DNA from: Pomacea canaliculata
Lineage: Eukaryota; Mollusca; Gastropoda; Architaenioglossa; Ampullariidae
Length of the DNA: 64,000 bases
Direction of reading: 5' to 3'
NCBI RefSeq assembly: GCF_003073045.1
Contig: NC_037594.1
Span: forward strand, 23,442,927 to 23,506,926
The position numbers were made by a program, and so were the translations under genes. Below the pieces are notes generated by a model. That model was given only the letters and a program-made list of their open reading frames with translations. It did no database searches and had not been told where the DNA came from. How positions within the stretch are numbered: position 1 is the first letter of the stretch; each line of letters begins with the position of its first letter. Positions 12,401-25,374 of this stretch are shown piece by piece.

Positions 12401-15400
12401 AAACTTTGTAGAACAATATTTGTTTTATTTTTAGTGGTAATGTTTGGGAGGAATGGAAAATGACTGCTAGGAAATTACAAATATGTGGCGTCTTAAAGCA
12501 GTTAAAATTATATCTACCCTTTTGTCAACATCTATTTAACATATTTTGTATTCTTCATTACCCCTTCTCCCAGATAAACCAGCCACCATCTCCAGGGCTG
12601 GATGAGATAAAACCAGAATTACTTCTGTCGACCGTATCTTCAACAGTGCCTAACGATCCTGTCTGTTATACCATATCAACTATCAGGAAAGACACATTAA
12701 CTGCATGTGCTTCAGCTGGACTTAATTGGATGTTAGCTGGGATTAAATTTGATGCTGTCAGAAAATAGAAAGCTCTGTAGCACCCTGGAAACTGTATGCT
12801 AAATAAGGAAAAAGAAACTGTTGACAGAAGAAACAGATCTCTATGCCTTGAAGGCCATGTTTCTCTGATCTAGTCAGCATAAATGGAGTGTTGAAAAGAG
12901 GGATAACACTATGTAATAGTGATTATAGAATGTCCTGTTTAGTTTAGTCCTTATTGCTCCTCAAGGAGCATAGGGCCGCAACAACACCTCGCCAGCGAAC
13001 CCGGTTTTGGGCAGCCCCCTTCAGTTGAATATCCTGTAGTTCCCATGTTATTGTCTACTGTCGTTTCAGTAGGCCTTGTATCACAGGTCAGCATTTATGG
13101 TTAACTGCATATACAGTTTTGAAATAGACTGAAAGAGGGATAATATTCTATGCATTACATTTCATGCTGCTGTTTGTGACTGTAACACTGCAGAGTCGTG
13201 AAATGTTTGAATGTGTACATACATTTGAGAATGCATTCTCTGTATTGGCTAAGCTGTACCTGAAAAATTATTAGTCTCATAAGGCAAGCCTAAAATAAAA
13301 GTGGAAATATTATGGTAACCTTGTGCCAAATGTCTTATTGACATTTGCTAAGATAGTGTGGCCATTAAGCAAGGAGGCTCCTATTCCTATGGCATTAAAA
13401 ATAAAAACCAGACTTCAAAGGGTTCCATATACTTGAATAACAAGATTATACTTCCTCATTATTTCTAATTCTTCCTTTCATTCTAAGACTTACTTGTCCA
13501 CATTTTATGCCTATGTTTTTATTGGCATGTGCACTTGCATTTTTAAAAGAATTTGTAGTGAGGTTAATCATACCCATATATATATATAGCAAGATGTAAT
13601 GTGGTTTTGTTTTTGTTTTTGAAAATTTAACTTCAGAACTGTGCATCAAGCTCTTCTGTATATAAATCTGCCTCTTATGTCCATGTAACTACTTTCTCAT
13701 GACTCTTGACTCTTGTTGTTTAATGATCTGGAGATTAAGGAAACCAAAAAATTGAGTGAAGTGCACACCTGATATGGAACAGTACACAGTACAAGTGACT
13801 TTATTATTTAGTTGCAAATTTCCTGCAGAATTTAGATCACGCTGCCCAATCCTGCACACACAGAAGACATTGGGATAGAATTAGCTCCCCGCAGTTTAGA
13901 GCTTGCTTAGTTTGCTAAGTGAACACATTCTTTTGACTAACATGTTTGAGTGAACTTTAAAGAGTTAAATATAATATACTTTGCAGTCAGTGGGTACAGC
14001 AGAATAGTTATAAACAGTTCACTTTTGTGGCTTTTGCATTTTTCATAAACATAGCTTTACTCTGTAACAGCATTGGCATAAATTTAATAAAACAGAGATT
14101 GGTGTGTAATTTTTTTACATTTATCAGTATTAAATTTTGCTACAGTTAAAAGTATTAATGTTTATATGGTTGTTTTCTGTTATATCCTACCTATATGTGC
14201 TGCCATTATTTAATCGAACTTGTAGCAACAGAAAGGGATTTTGAAATGCTGCTGGCTAATTGAGAACATGAAAGAGGTGCAGAGAAGATGGAACATGAAT
14301 TCACAATACGCGTTGAATGTGTGACTGCTGGTGGTTAAATTAACATCTATAACTTAATTTGCATTCTCTAAGTTATGTCTGTATCTGTATGCAAGTTTTT
14401 AGGACTGTTATATTGAGAAGTAAGTTAAAAGTTCTCATTTAGTTTATAATCTTTTACATTTTTAATGGAAAACTTTATGCATTGGCAGCTGACCTACTTA
14501 ACTGCATCTTGGGAGCAGAGAACATGTTTCTACGCCCTTTTACTTTTCATTTTTAGAACATGAACATGCTGAGAGAGACATTATCAAAGTTGTGCTGTTA
14601 AAAGAACAATGACCTTAAGTAAAAGAAGACACATAAATAAGCTATTACACCTCTACATTTCTGAACCAGTGTCTTTTGACAGGCTTTTATGTTGAACCTT
14701 TCCTTCCTCTTCTTAAGTCCCACCTCTTTGCCCCATCCTGATCCTCTTATAAAATTAAGCCTAGTGCTTCACTGAAAGATTGAGTAGCTTTATAATCTAG
14801 ATACTGCTTGGGCACACCAAGATAGAACTGGTTTCATATGGTTGAAACTTCCCTAAGTTTTGAATCTGGTTGTTGTTCAGTATTATATTAACTGATAAGT
14901 TTGTGCAAACGTATACTGGAAGATGTAAGTTAACAGACGGTGCTAAGGAAGTTACTGGAAGTTCTGATGCACATCAAAGTGTCCTAAAAATATTGTTCAC
15001 AGCTGTGCTAGTATGTTGCAGACTTGTATGACAAAATGTATAGTATGGCATCAGTATAAATGCAAAGAGTGAGCAACCAGAAACTTTATTTTTTTTTTTT
15101 TTTTTACCTAATTGCCTTCATAATATTTGAAGTGAAATGAAAACTTTTCTGATCTGCTCCAATTTTACCTGTTTTGTTGATATAAAAGTGACTTGATCAG
15201 CAGACATTCCTCTGACAGGCTTGTAGCCTCTGATATGGAGATTTTTCTTGTTTTGCACCCTGTCGTTTATCTTCTGTTTTTCACTCACCCCCCCCCCCCA
15301 ACCTTCTGAATGCAAAAAATGAGCATATGATAAGGTGTGAGCCATTTAAATCCAGATAAGTACAGTAAGGTGATGTTGATAAAGATGACAAATGATAAGC

Positions 15401-18400
15401 ATTTGTGGAAAACAAGAGAGGAGTATTACAGAGAAAACACTTATCAGAGTTTGGTGATTTTTGTTTGTTTGTTTGTATGGAATCCCTTTTTTATCCGAGT
15501 TTTTAAACTGATTTATTCTTGTTTAAAAACAAATTTGTTTTTGAATATAAGAGATTATGAGACCTTTTGTAGGGCAAAACATTATAAATGAAGCCAGTAG
15601 CAGAGCATACAACTAAAAAATACAAACAACATTATTATAGATAATGCAGTGGCAAACAGGAACAAGGGAAAATAGAGCAGTCAGTCAAGTGTGTGTTGGA
15701 TTTCAAAAGGATCTTTCCAAAAAAATGGGTTTTGAAGCCTGGCTTGAAGGCTTCAAATGTAGACCACAGACGTTATACAGTTCAGCATGATAGGGTTTAG
15801 CAATTCCAAGTAGTGTCTGAGACGAGAAGTAAGCTCTTCCAAATTTGTCCTCTAATGGGTGGATCTGAGCAGGTCAGCACTAGTAGATCAAAGAGACTGT
15901 CATTGGTGATGGGTAGTAGGTTGTGTAGGTTACATAGGGCAACTTGATGCAGCTCGGAGTTATTGGTTTCACAATGCCTGCTTGATATAAAATGGCTTGC
16001 TGAAACAAGTACTGCATGCACATCAGGGTAGTAATGTGCAAAACTATTGTGCAGTATGTCCTTAAGAAAAAACATTGCATTTATAACTTGTTAGCAATAG
16101 CTAACCATTCATGTTTGTAAAGATCCCCACAATCTTTCTGTGCATCTGAACTAAATTGTACGCCTGCCATCTGCTCACTTTTTGGGAATTATAGTTGATG
16201 ATGAAACTAAACTTTTTCAATTTAATTTTGAGAAAAATAATCAACTAAACCCACTATTTCAACAGAAAATAGTGGGGCTGGACAAAAACAAACAACCAGT
16301 CATTGCAGTCCAAAGAAACTGCAATGGCATTCCCTTCATAGCCGTTCCCAGTATCAGGAATCCGAATTTTCTGATAAACTAGAACTTGATGCAATATATC
16401 AGTAGAAATTTAATCAGTCATAAAGAAAGTGTGTTTATAAATGTTTGTATCAAACGGTCAGCGTTTTTCGGGTTTCCTGATGATCATTTGAAAACATTGT
16501 TCAAGGATGGTATGTATGCCTGGTAAGCATATTCTGTTTTAAACAAACTTGGCAAAGAGCATTGTTTTAAATACTATTTATCTTAATTTAAATCTTTATT
16601 TACTTTGATGTATGGTTTTGTGTAACTATGTATTGTGACCTGAATATTCTTAATGGCAGGAGCTATAAAAATGTTTTGCTTTTCTGTTGCAGATTCAAGA
16701 GGCTGTGGAGAAAGGCTGTAAGTGTGTCCACAGAAAGAAAATTGAGGCCACTGCTGCTTTGACATACAGACAAAAAAAAATTAATGTAGCTTTTTATTTT
16801 AATGAATAATTAAGGCCAGAAAAAGTTAGGATAGCTGATTAATACCTACTATGTAAGTAAAAAATAATAAATTCCCTTTGTTTCATTTAAGCACATACCT
16901 TGAACATGCTCAAATGTGGGATCCCTCATTGAAAACAAAAATTACCAAAGATGCCTGATTAAACAAAAAACAGATGTAAGTTTAGACTGCTATCCTTAAA
17001 TGAATCCTTAATGTCAAGGCCATTTTTTAAACACCATTTACAACTAAATTATTTGGATAAATTTATCAAAATGTAATTAAATCTCCTGACCATATGTATA
17101 GTGGATTTGTTTGATGTATCTTACCCAACAAATAAGCATTCATACACATGACGCTACCTACATATTAGTATATATATAATGTATATAAATATATAAAATA
17201 TAATAAATGTATTTTAAAAAAATTATTGACAAATATGATACATTTTTTTGTCCTCCCCACCCTTTCAATGGCATTCTACTTTCAAAATGTAATGTCCCAA
17301 GTGTTTTGAAAGAATAATGTGTTAACAATGAGAGTGATACCCTACTAGTTTATGCCACATCCGTCACTAACTGATCCACTCGTGCACATCTATGTTTTTA
17401 AATAAGAAGTCAATAGGTAACTTTATGTGTGACTCCAAAAGTGAGCCACAGCATGAAGTTACAGAATATCTTATTCAAGTACTGCTGTACTTTTAAAAAA
17501 ACATGAAAACAATATTCTTGTTTTGCAGGGGAAAAATGTTTGTCTATCTGTTTCCCTAAAGTCTTAAAGGGCTTTGTGTTTCATAACAGTGGGTAGAATC
17601 AAATTGGCTAAAACTTTGTCATTTTTGAAATGCCATGTTGGCCACATTATGCATTTTCTACCTAACCAGACCACATTTGAATGTTTCAATAGTATTCTTT
17701 AGTTTGAAATCTATGCTGAGATCTTTAAAAGTCAGAGTGCAAACGTTTTTTTGTCGATCAAATACACCTTTCCTTCTCAAAATGCAAACTTCCAGGCATG
17801 CACAAAAATGGTTTAAAAAGAATGTATATTGCTATGCTTATGATATAAAGTCTGCTTCATTGGATAGCTAGGATCATATATATTTACATATCTGTGGATG
17901 TTCATGACATGGTTTTGACAACATCTTCTACATGGTAATGTTTGTAGGCTCGCATCACAAAAGCAGCAAAAGTAATATATCTGAAACAGTATGTGAGCTC
18001 AAACCAGCTATTTGGGGGAAAACCCCCACTCTTTAAGACCTTTAGTGATCAGACTGAGTACAAACATTTTTCCATCGGAAACCAGTTGATAATACTTATA
18101 ATTTTTGTCTACATGTGGGTGTGTATGTGTCTGTAGGTTTTTTTTTATAGAGATATAGTTCGCTTCTTAACTGAACAATCAGGTTCACGTAACAAATTTG
18201 ATGTCCTGTCATGACAACTGGTCCATCGAGAGTTTTTTTAATAAAAATTCAGTTTTGAAGGAGACAATTGCGAACAAATTTTGCAGTTGAAATGTTTCTT
18301 AAGGATTCAAGTCACAGAATTACAATGCGGTTTATCCCTGTTTGCACATTTTAGTCTTCATATTTTGCAGATAATGTACAAAACATTATTGTCATGAATT

Positions 18401-21400
18401 GTGTGATGTTAAGCTAGTTAACTGTGAACTTGTGTGAGCAGTCCCAGTTCCTCAGAGAGTGTTGAAGAAGATAGGGCCTGATGCACAAGTGCCTCACTCT
18501 GAATACAAGCCTTCCGTGAGCTTAATACCTGTGTCAGGTCCCTCTATACTAGTTGACACTCTCAGAGCTGTCCCTGAGGCAATTGTTGGTGAGTATGTCT
18601 TGTGTAAACCTGTCTGATTTAAAGAATTAGATATTTAATACTTAAATTTTGTGTTTGTTTGAGCACATGTGCATGCACGTGATTATTTTTAAATGAAAAA
18701 CCTTGAAAGGTGTAGGGGAGAACATTTATGTTGATATATGTTGAAAAGTCTTTTTTTTTTAATTAAATGTAAAATAGTATTTTGGGAGATTGTGTTCAAG
18801 TGGTCTCATGAGCGACAACCACACAGCTTATCTAAATAATAAATAGTATTCTTCATGGTATAAATATAAAGAGTTTTCCTCTTTTTCTACATTTGTTCTT
18901 TAATCTCCCACCTAGTTCTCTAGAGGGCTAACAATACCTGGAAATGCTGAATCTTCTAATGTAGCTGTGTTTCTTTTGATGCTGTTTGGCAAATAACACA
19001 TTTTTAACAAAATTATGAAGAAGTCTGCACAGTTAATACATTTATCAGCTCAAGTTGAAGTTATTTATAAACATTAAAGAAGAAACACAGCATGAAACTT
19101 TTTAACAATGCAGTTTATGAGGCTTTCTCTGTGGATTTTGCTGCAGGTTTGCCAGCGGTCAAAGAATACCAGTTAAGCAAGCAGCCATCATTCACCTGCA
19201 CTCTTTGTGATGCTCAATGTGACCTCTCTTCTATACAGACCCACATAATTGGCTCCAAGCACCGCATGAAGTATCTGGTAAGTTCTCTCTGTGTTTTTTT
19301 TTTTTTTTATCTTCAGCAAAGAAAATAAGAATGAATGAGAGATGTGGATTCTGTTCTGAGCACATAGCTGAAAGGCCATCTTATGGTATGACTATGACTG
19401 AGAAAGAAATACCAGCTATTCACCATGTGGATTAATGTCTAATCAAATTCCTAGAAACAAGGGAGAGTTTGTGAGAAGAATAGTTGATTGTAGGTTGAAA
19501 TGCTAATGTCAGAAAGGGAAAAATAATCTATAGAAATCAATGCCAAATAGACTTGTTTCTCATATAAGCTTTGGGTTTCCTTTTTTAAGCCAGTTTTTCA
19601 AAATAACAGATGTAAAGAAAAGCAGCGCTTAGGTTATATTTTGTTTCTACAGCATACTAGTGCTTTCTTTAGTGAAATGTATGCAATGTTTCTTATTTTC
19701 TTGCTATCATTTTCATGCATGGCTTAGTCCTTGGTCATAAAATAATCATATATAAAGGCTTATAAGCTTATTCCGTAGTTTCTGACATGATATAAAAATA
19801 TTGTTACAGTAATCTGCAAAGAATGGCTTGCTTGCTAAATCTAACATAAGCCAAGTTAAATTTAAGTTAAAATGCATGACCATTGCAGAAAACCAATCAT
19901 CCTGATATATATGAGCATGTTAAAGCCCATGGTGGGAAAAAGTCACAGTTGTCAGCATTCCTTGAGGAGGTGTGCAGTGACATTGAATCCAAGGAAGGAC
20001 GTGGTGTGCCTCTGGTTCAGAAACCTGCAGCTAAAGAAAGCACAGAAAAAGAGGAGGGTGGTGAGGCTGAAGATAGCCAAGAGTCAAGCAGAGCTGTTCG
20101 TAAAGAGGATGATAGTGAGTGTTATACAAATCAGCATCATAGACAGCCTTTCCTTTTCACAATTGTTGATATATGGATGAAGTTATTGGTGGAATTATTA
20201 TTCAGCAGACTATAGTTATAAAAATCCTTTAAAACCCCAGTGAAATTTTCAGAAAATCTAAAAAAAAAATTTAAATATGAGGGTGAGTCAATAATTATCC
20301 TGAGTACAGCTATGAACTTTATTTGAATAAAAGGAAAAACTTAACATTATTTTTTCAACATTATCTCTTAGCTTTTCAACGCGCTTTTTCTGTTGTGCAA
20401 AATCTTTAAACCTTCAGTGAAAAAAAAACTTTTGTCTGAACAGTTATCCACACATGCACCACTTTCTTCAGTTTTTGGTCAGAAGTGAATCATTGATGCC
20501 TTATTGTCTCCTTGAGTGGACCAAACAGGGACACTATCAGGAGAGGGACTCAATAGTAAGCAGTGCTTGAGACTGCGAGGTGATTTTTCACCAGCTGGAA
20601 CTTCTGCCCATACTGTTGAAAGCCTGCAAAGCAGTTTGAGATATTGGCTGACATTTCACCTAGCCCTGGTCTCTCCCTTTCAGACTATATTACCTGTTAA
20701 GTCCACAGTGATAAAAGAAGTGCATTGAAAAGCAAGGAGACTGTATTTAAAAAAAAAAATGATGTTATTGAACGTTATGTGTTGTGATAAGTGTTCCATT
20801 TTCTGGAAATAAAGTTTATATCTTGCTGATAAATTATTCACCCATCCTCATAGTAATAATTGAAATGGAACTTTAAAACCAACATTTCTGTATTAAGATA
20901 TCACTTATTTTCTGGGTTTTGCATATGGATGTGTGTGTTTGGGGATTGGGGTGTTTGTGTGAGAGAATAAGCGGGGCACATATTTTCAAATGCAGGTTTA
21001 TACATTTTTTTAACAACATTAGCAGATACAGATATCTGATTGACTATGTCAACTTCCTGAGAACTCTGGATTGCTGAATTTTGACATTTTGAAAATTTTG
21101 TTTCCCCAGGAGGAGCTTCTAGTTCCATCTCATCTGTTTATGCGTAAGCTAAATCTTTTGTTCTTGTGAGCTGTATACACATGCCTGCAGAGAGCTGTCT
21201 TGCAAGAGTTCGCATTTTTAATATAGCAGAAAGTTTTTATTAATGGAATAAGTACTAAGATAAATTAAATTGGAGCAAAAAAAAAACCATAACTGATTGT
21301 TGTGTTTATCATGATATTTATTGTATCATCTCCAGGAAGCGTTTCCCACATGACATCGTTGTTGCGCGTTACAAGGAAGAAAGAAGAAGAGAAATGGATG

Positions 21401-24400
21401 AACAAAGTTTTGGCCACTTTGAAGGAGGAAGAGGGCGTGGAAGATATCCTGGCCCACCTGATGCATTAAGTTATTATGAAGGTGCAAGAGGACATGGCAG
21501 ACCTTATGATGACTACAACTGGTTCCCAGATCGACCTCCCGGTCCACCTTTTGGTGAAAGATGGGGTAGAGAAGGTGACTGGGACAGAGGCTCGGAACCA
21601 CCTTTTTATGGCCCACCCGGACGATATCCATACTGGGATAACCGACCCAGAGGGTTTTCTGATGAGGAAGAACGAATCAGACGTATGTATGAGTATGAAC
21701 GTCATTCATTTTACCATCCAGCTGCGGGAATCAGCCGTCAGGAAGAGCAGCACAGAATGATGTTTGAGTATGAAAGGCTGGGAATTCCCTACGAAGAGGC
21801 ACGGCGAAGAATGATGATGCAAGATGATAGAAGAATGAGATTGTCAGACATGGTCAGGAGTGGCATGCCTATGGATGAAGCAAGACAAAGAATTATGGCA
21901 GAAGAGAACCGAGTCCTGCTGCTACAGGAATACGAGAGGCAAGGCCTGAGTGCCAGGGAAGCGCGACACAGGATCATCGTGGAAGAAGAAAGACAAAAGC
22001 TATTGGATGAATATGAGAGAAGGGGAATAACTGCTATGGAAGCACGGAAGAGAATTGCAGCAGGTGATATCCGACTGCATTTCACCAGAGAGTTTGAACG
22101 ACGAGGTATGACTCTAGAAGAAGCCAGGATGCAGGTTTTGAGAGAAGAAGAACAGCAGCAGCGCTATCTGGAGTTGTATTATGGAGATGTTCAGCCCAGA
22201 AAAACCTACAGAAGGCAAGAACCTCCTTTATCTGAGGCAGCTTTGCTGAAAAGACATCTGCAGCAAGGGTTAAAATTAGAGGATGCTAAGAACAAAGTAA
22301 TTGCATGTTTAAGGGCAGAAGGTATACCAACACATGAAGCCATTCTTAGAGTTGAAAAGATTGAAGTCACACCTGACATGCTGCAGCAAGAAGAAAACAA
22401 AAAATCTTTAGATGACAGAGAGCGTGGCGGTGGGTATAGAGAAGGACCAAAGCACATAGTACCTGCGGAAGATGAAGACAAGATACAAGCAAAGATAAGG
22501 AAATTTGCTGAAGATGATTTGGACAGTATTTCTGTTGATGAAGCTAAGGAAAGGCTGTTGCAAGAGTACATGAGACGAGGTGTTCCTAGAGAGGAAGCCC
22601 GTCAGAGCCTAATCAGTGAGCTCATCCGGCAAGGTGTGTCACCAGAGGAAGCCAGGAGAAGATTTCGAGATCCTCCAAAAGCTTATCAGTCAGGAAACCA
22701 TTCCCCTTCACCAGACTCGAGTCATAAAACAGAGCGACGAGATCGTTCTCGCAGAAGCCATTCACGTTCTTCCAGTGGCAGTAGCAGCCCATCAAGAGTC
22801 AGAGACTATACCAGGAGGTCAAAATCATTTGGTACAGAGGAGAGAGAAAAGGTTCGAAAGTTGTCACGAGAGTCACAGGCTTCAGAAAGATCTAAAGGTG
22901 AAAAACATCATGGCTCCAGAGAGACATATTCAGGTATTTTATGATGGTTGTGTTGCGTTATAGCCATATTTATGCATTATAAATCATTTTGATGAATGTT
23001 TGATATATAGAACACAATTAGGAACTTCTGACTAATTTGTTTTCTGCTTCTTCTTAGAACGGAAGCATAGAGTCCCAGATTGTGAAGATCCACCAACTCT
23101 CACACTTGGAGAAGAGCTGAAGAGGATGAAAATGGTGAGTTTTCCAATATGGTGCGTTGTGCAAGGGTGAATCAATAGTTATCTGTAATACAGCTAAAAA
23201 CATAATAAAAATTATGCTGCTGCCCATGCTGTTGAAACCCTCCAGAAACTCAAATTTGAGGTGTGAGCTCATCGTCTGTAAAGTTCTTATCTTGCCCCTT
23301 CAATAACCATTTTAGTCTACTTAAGGAGATAGGAGTCACCATCTCACTTCAGACCAACAACTGAAGGAAGCAGTGCATACATGACTCAGCCCAAAATTTT
23401 TTAAGAGTGTGACGAAAGAAGCACATTGAAAAGCAGCACAACTATGTCTAAAAATGATACTAGTTTTCAGTTTTTTATGGATTAAGCTTATAGCTGGATT
23501 TCAGATAATCATCCACTTACCTTTGTACAAAACATGAGCTATAATAAATAGCTTTTCATAAGCAGGATTAAAATTACACTAAAATTTTTGTGGTATGATA
23601 TGTTCAATTTAGATTTCCAACTATTCTAATATATTTTGTGGGCAAATTAAAGAGTGGATGTTTGCACAAATTCTTCAGCTTGTACACAAGTGCATGGGCA
23701 AATATTCAGTCCTGGGCTGAACGAGTATGATCATTTTTTTTAAATCTTATACTTATTTTAAAATGCTGCTTTTATAATTTAAGGGTTGATCTGGTTGCAG
23801 AATTATTTTAAGGAGAGTGGGCTCAATTTATTAGAACATACTATTTTCTCGAATTCTAAGCCAAGTCTGTTCTCTTGACGAGACACAGTCCTATGAATGC
23901 CAGTTCTCACCTGAGTTTTGAAAAGAGGTCAGAATCTCAGTTTATATGATGTCACACAGGGTAGGCTTAGTGATCAGGCAGCTTCTTGTAATCATCTGCT
24001 TAAAGTGTTCATGTTGAATACAGCCTTCAGTTATATCAGAAGTTAAAATTATGGTCTATCCATCAAGGATGCCTGACCTTGAGGGTTTAAGATTCCATCC
24101 ATGTGTGCTTTTCGTGAAAAATTTGATTAACAATTTATGATGTAGTTCCGTAACAAACTAAAGATAGCTCTGTTTTGCCAGCAACTTTGAGCTTAGTTTG
24201 ACGTGACTTGGGTTTACTTTTTTAAAGATACTACGTTTAGGTATGATCAGAAAAAGAACTTATACCCCCTTTTAAAATTATCCAGATTTGTTTTTTCATC
24301 GAACGATGTTTCATGAAAAGGCATATTGAATGCTTCTCATGAGCACTTCTGTATACAGCCAGGTTCTCTGTAAATAAAGTCAAATAAATCAGTGTTGCAT

Positions 24401-25374
24401 CCATAAGGAAAACCAAAACAATCCATCGTGGCCAAGCTAGAAGAAAATCCACCTTGCAGTCCGTATGACTTTGGAACTTCAGATGGCAAGCAGTTGCTCA
24501 TGTAGTCTTCATTGTTTCAAAGTGGAATCAATGGTGAGAGTACCAAGTCTGCATTTACTGCACAAACTTTTGTCACTTAATTCTTAAATCTTTGTTTGCG
24601 TGTATACAGAAACGACGGCTTGAAGCCTATGAAAAGGAACTTGCCCAGAAACAAGCAAAGACATCGACCTCTAGTTCTTCTTCTGAAACACCTAGTACCT
24701 CAACATTCAGTAAAATCAAATTACAATCACAACCCAAGACATCATCAAGTGACCCAGGACAGAAAACAGATGTGAAGGAACTCCTGGAAAATCTAGTAAG
24801 TATAATGCTTGTCTTAAAAAAAATGTCTATTTTAACATTTAAAGGCAAAATTGTAAATCATTTTTCAGCATCTTGGCACAAATGTGTCATGTACTAGGTT
24901 CATGAGATCATTTATCCATGTGCATGTCTTTCCATCTGCAGACAAACAACCTCATCTCTAGTGAAGATGATGCAGCTGCAGCATTACAGGTCTCCAAAGC
25001 TTTAACATCTGCTCTTTTGAAATATCGCTTCAAAGCCACCCCAAATGAAGAGGTGAGTAAAGTATTGAACGTTTGGAAGGGTATTACCTGCAAAGAGTGC
25101 ATTTTTTTTTTTTTGGTAGCTAAAAACAGAAAAAAAGATAAATTCCACATTTAGCAGTGATCATTAGCTGATGGCTGCATGTTCTTGAAACTTTCCTCTG
25201 GCCTACATTATGCTGTTATAAGTTCACAATCAAGATGTGATTGTTTTTGTTGCTAGTTTATTGTAGTTGTGCTTTTAGTGTTTCTAACATTGAATGTTTC
25301 AGGCTTCAAAATCCCAGCAATCTTTGGCAACCTTTCCAGAAAGACGAATAAGTGATGTAAAAAAAACTGTTTGA
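6454..25374 (+). CDS. Matrin/U1-type zinc finger protein with helical repeats, RG and SR regions
   Basis: I joined exons 6454-7971, 8929-9017, 9349-9565, 9884-10017, 10164-10232, 18442-18588, 19147-19277, 19889-20114, 21110-21143, 21336-22933, 23058-23134, 24610-24795, 24942-25052 and 25303-25374, about 1,536 residues. Three C2H2 fingers of the U1/matrin type, C-x2-C-x11or12-H-x5-H, lie near residues 526-551, 650-675 and 750-770; two are split by introns. Such fingers usually bind dsRNA or RNP components. Exon 1 ends in an RG-rich stretch (RGRGRG near 7600), exon 4 encodes an acidic run, exon 10 holds at least six copies of a 25-27-residue unit with core EYERRGIxxEEARxRI (about residues 970-1300), followed by an SR-rich tail and a charged helical C-terminus. 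The start ATG is preceded by AAA. Two places need one base to keep frame: near 7440 (an extra G in GAGGGC turns the 3' half into the RG-rich frame) and at 18442-18447 (an extra C). A nuclear RNA-processing role is inferred. I do not recognise an ortholog. Confidence 0.72.
8165..8800 (+). mobile_element. LINE 3' end (non-LTR retrotransposon tail) in intron 1
   Basis: The translated stretch from about 8175 reads ARLMLRARKWVHATLLL, then FLHWLPIRSRIQYKLPVL, the usual C-terminal tail after the reverse transcriptase of CR1/Jockey/I-group LINEs. Further conserved words (AVKQWNSL, LHLFHK) follow in shifted frames. The 3' end is GCGCTTTACAAATTTTGCG followed by TTATTATTATT, a typical simple-repeat LINE terminus. 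Only the tail is present (5'-truncated), and frame is lost at least twice, so it is an old dead copy. It lies in the sense direction between exon 1 and exon 2 of the zinc-finger gene. Confidence 0.75.
12574..12768 (+). CDS. Possible alternative terminal exon of the zinc-finger gene
   Basis: After a good acceptor (CCCCTTCTCCCAG) the sequence is open in exactly the phase left by the exon ending at 10232, for 64 codons (INQPPSPGLDEIKPELLLS ... FDAVRK) to a TAG. Used as a last exon it would give a short protein with two zinc fingers but no helical repeats or SR tail. I see no convincing donor inside it that would rejoin the next exon, and skipping it keeps the long frame. An intronic frame open by chance is the alternative. 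Confidence 0.35.
   Translation: MNQPPSPGLDEIKPELLLSTVSSTVPNDPVCYTISTIRKDTLTACASAGLNWMLAGIKFDAVRK
12935..13085. repeat. Probable interspersed-repeat relic (LINE-like)
   Basis: The stretch around TTGCTCCTCAAGGAGCATAG and GCCGCAACAACACCTCGCC has the look of a conserved segment I associate with RTE-type LINEs of invertebrates and differs in composition from the AT-rich intron around it. It shows no intact frame or ends. The assignment rests on remembered pattern only. Confidence 0.3.
20276..20852. mobile_element. Mariner-like element, internally deleted, 577 bp
   Basis: The ends are inverted repeats of about 23 bp: TATGAGGGTGAGTCAATAAT at the left and the complement TATGAGGATGGGTGAATAAT at the right, bounded by TA as expected of Tc1/mariner elements. 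The interior is too short for a transposase (about 345 codons needed), and no conserved transposase motif is readable. It lies in the intron between exons 20114 and 21110. It shares interior words, for example GAAGTGCATTGAAAAGCA, with the copy at 23160-23526. Confidence 0.7.
23160..23526. mobile_element. Second mariner-like element, ~367 bp
   Basis: The left end CAAGGGTGAATCAATAGTTA and the complement of the right end, CAAAGGTAAGTGGATGATTA, form imperfect inverted repeats related to those of the 20276-20852 element. Interior segments are also shared (CTGCCCATGCTGTTGAAA; AAAGAAGCACATTGAAAAGC), so both belong to one family. This copy is shorter and more diverged. It lies in the next-but-one intron of the same gene. 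Confidence 0.6.

Larger units (their letters stand above)
10233..18441 (+). other. Large 8.2-kb intron of the zinc-finger gene
   Basis: AT-rich, with no exon needed for the main reading frame. It holds a 22-bp direct duplication at about 10929-10971 (GGGCTCAGTRCGTGAGTTAG core), a possible alternative terminal exon at 12574-12768, a probable repeat relic at about 12935-13085, an orphan open stretch at 16170-16382, a TA microsatellite near 13575, a poly-C run near 15290 and an AT-only patch near 17165-17220. Otherwise I see nothing. Confidence 0.5.

Noticed and set aside
15700-16080. Stretch with overlapping minus-strand frames (HNLLPITNDSLFDLLVL...)
   Set aside because: Composition differs slightly from the intron and could be an old repeat, but I recognise no family motif and no ends.
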